DNA from: an uncultured SAR86 cluster bacterium
Lineage (GTDB): Bacteria; Pseudomonadota; Gammaproteobacteria; Magnimaribacterales; AG-339-G14
Length of the DNA stretch: 64,000 nucleotides
Reading direction: 5' to 3'
Assembly (NCBI GenBank): GCA_902563105.1
Contig: CACEVU010000003.1
Coordinates: 61,787 to 125,786 of the forward strand
Part shown: one piece after another, positions 63,702-64,000 of the stretch
How the letters are laid out: every line of letters begins with the position of its first letter
Numbering within the stretch: the stretch's first letter is position 1
The notes under the pieces: generated by a model
What the model was told of the DNA's origin: nothing
Database searches by the model: none
Seen by the model: only the letters and a program-made list of their open reading frames with translations
Translations under genes and position numbers: made by a program

Positions 63702-64000
63702 TTATAAATCAATTACCATGTCAAACTCATATTTTTCTAAATTTTCTAAAGAAGTTATAAAAATTTGGCACCTGGCGTCTTGAATTAAATTAAGAGCTAT
63801 ATCTAAATTTCTGTCATCAAGCTCAGAAGGCAAATCGTCTATTAAAAAAATTGGGGTATTCGATGAAATATTTGACAGCATGTCAATAAAGAAAAGATAA
63901 ATCAATAAAATCAATAGTTTCTGCTCTCCTCTTGATAAAACATTTCCAGATTCTTGTTCACTTATTTTTATAGAAAGATCAGAAGTTTGTGGGCCTATAG
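63702..64000 (-). CDS. recF: DNA replication and repair protein RecF, C-terminal part
   Basis: Open to the right window edge. The visible 99 residues begin IGPQTSDLSIKISEQESGN, then the ABC-type signature VLSRGEQKLLILLIYL, Walker B FLIDDLPSELD, and a C-terminal QIFITSLE, all at expected order for RecF (loads RecA at gaps). Loss of the start is due only to the window edge. Confidence 0.9.
   Translation of the reverse strand, partial: IGPQTSDLSIKISEQESGNVLSRGEQKLLILLIYLFFIDMLSNISSNTPIFLIDDLPSELDDRNLDIALNLIQDARCQIFITSLENLEKYEFDMVIDL

Overview
The window is AT-rich, tightly packed bacterial chromosome with short gaps, many 1-16 nt gene overlaps and no tRNA, rRNA, IS, phage or CRISPR sequence that I can see. 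The right end has the gammaproteobacterial origin-side order recF-gyrB / plsC-gmhB-glyRS / trkH-trkA / fmt-def / tsaC-aroE, followed by an aa3-type cytochrome c oxidase cluster in the order known from Pseudomonas. With the low GC, streamlined layout and many small-molecule hydrolases and oxidoreductases, my best guess is a free-living marine gammaproteobacterium, possibly SAR86-like. The lineage is an inference. dnaA/dnaN and the origin probably lie just beyond position 64000.

Left part (1-18.2 kb): the tail of an SNase-family nuclease, an HSL-type esterase, secreted proteins, a VOC-fold protein, SelO, a 570 bp AT-rich gap with a candidate 30-residue membrane peptide, an MDR dehydrogenase, a nitronate monooxygenase, a homocysteine methyltransferase / TPR / DUF1330-like / old-yellow-enzyme group, then an MBL hydrolase - DUF3604 - amidase group and a coupled PPIase - HupE/UreJ - HXXEE set. 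Middle (18.2-39 kb): SDR and saccharopine-dehydrogenase-like genes, glucokinase with a coupled 38-residue membrane peptide, a cytoplasmic GH5-type glycosidase, and a minus-strand operon of copper amine oxidase, MBL alkylsulfatase-like protein, 59-residue small protein, DUF4212/sodium symporter pair and M19 dipeptidase. Then come GST, SGNH hydrolase, type-B carboxylesterase and dienelactone-hydrolase-like genes. Right part (39-64 kb): pckA, gshA, a quinone oxidoreductase, a tandem pair of unknown three-helix membrane proteins behind a Fur-box-like palindrome, the complete cox/cta/sco cluster, and origin-side housekeeping genes.

The most unusual signals are: (i) five exported proteins of about 240-270 residues (1723, 6318, 21987, 22790, 25890) that look like two tandem ferredoxin-like/dimeric alpha-beta-barrel halves, with no known function; (ii) the amine oxidase operon with a hidden small protein and an MBL protein lacking half of its metal motif; (iii) the Fur-box-associated membrane pair next to sco; (iv) a single-chain glycyl-tRNA synthetase sitting where gammaproteobacteria normally carry glyQ-glyS, with rsmB, dprA and the LysM gene absent from the block; (v) small ORFs of 30-59 codons; and (vi) TATAAT-like hexamers 5-8 nt before start codons that lack a Shine-Dalgarno sequence, suggesting leaderless transcripts.
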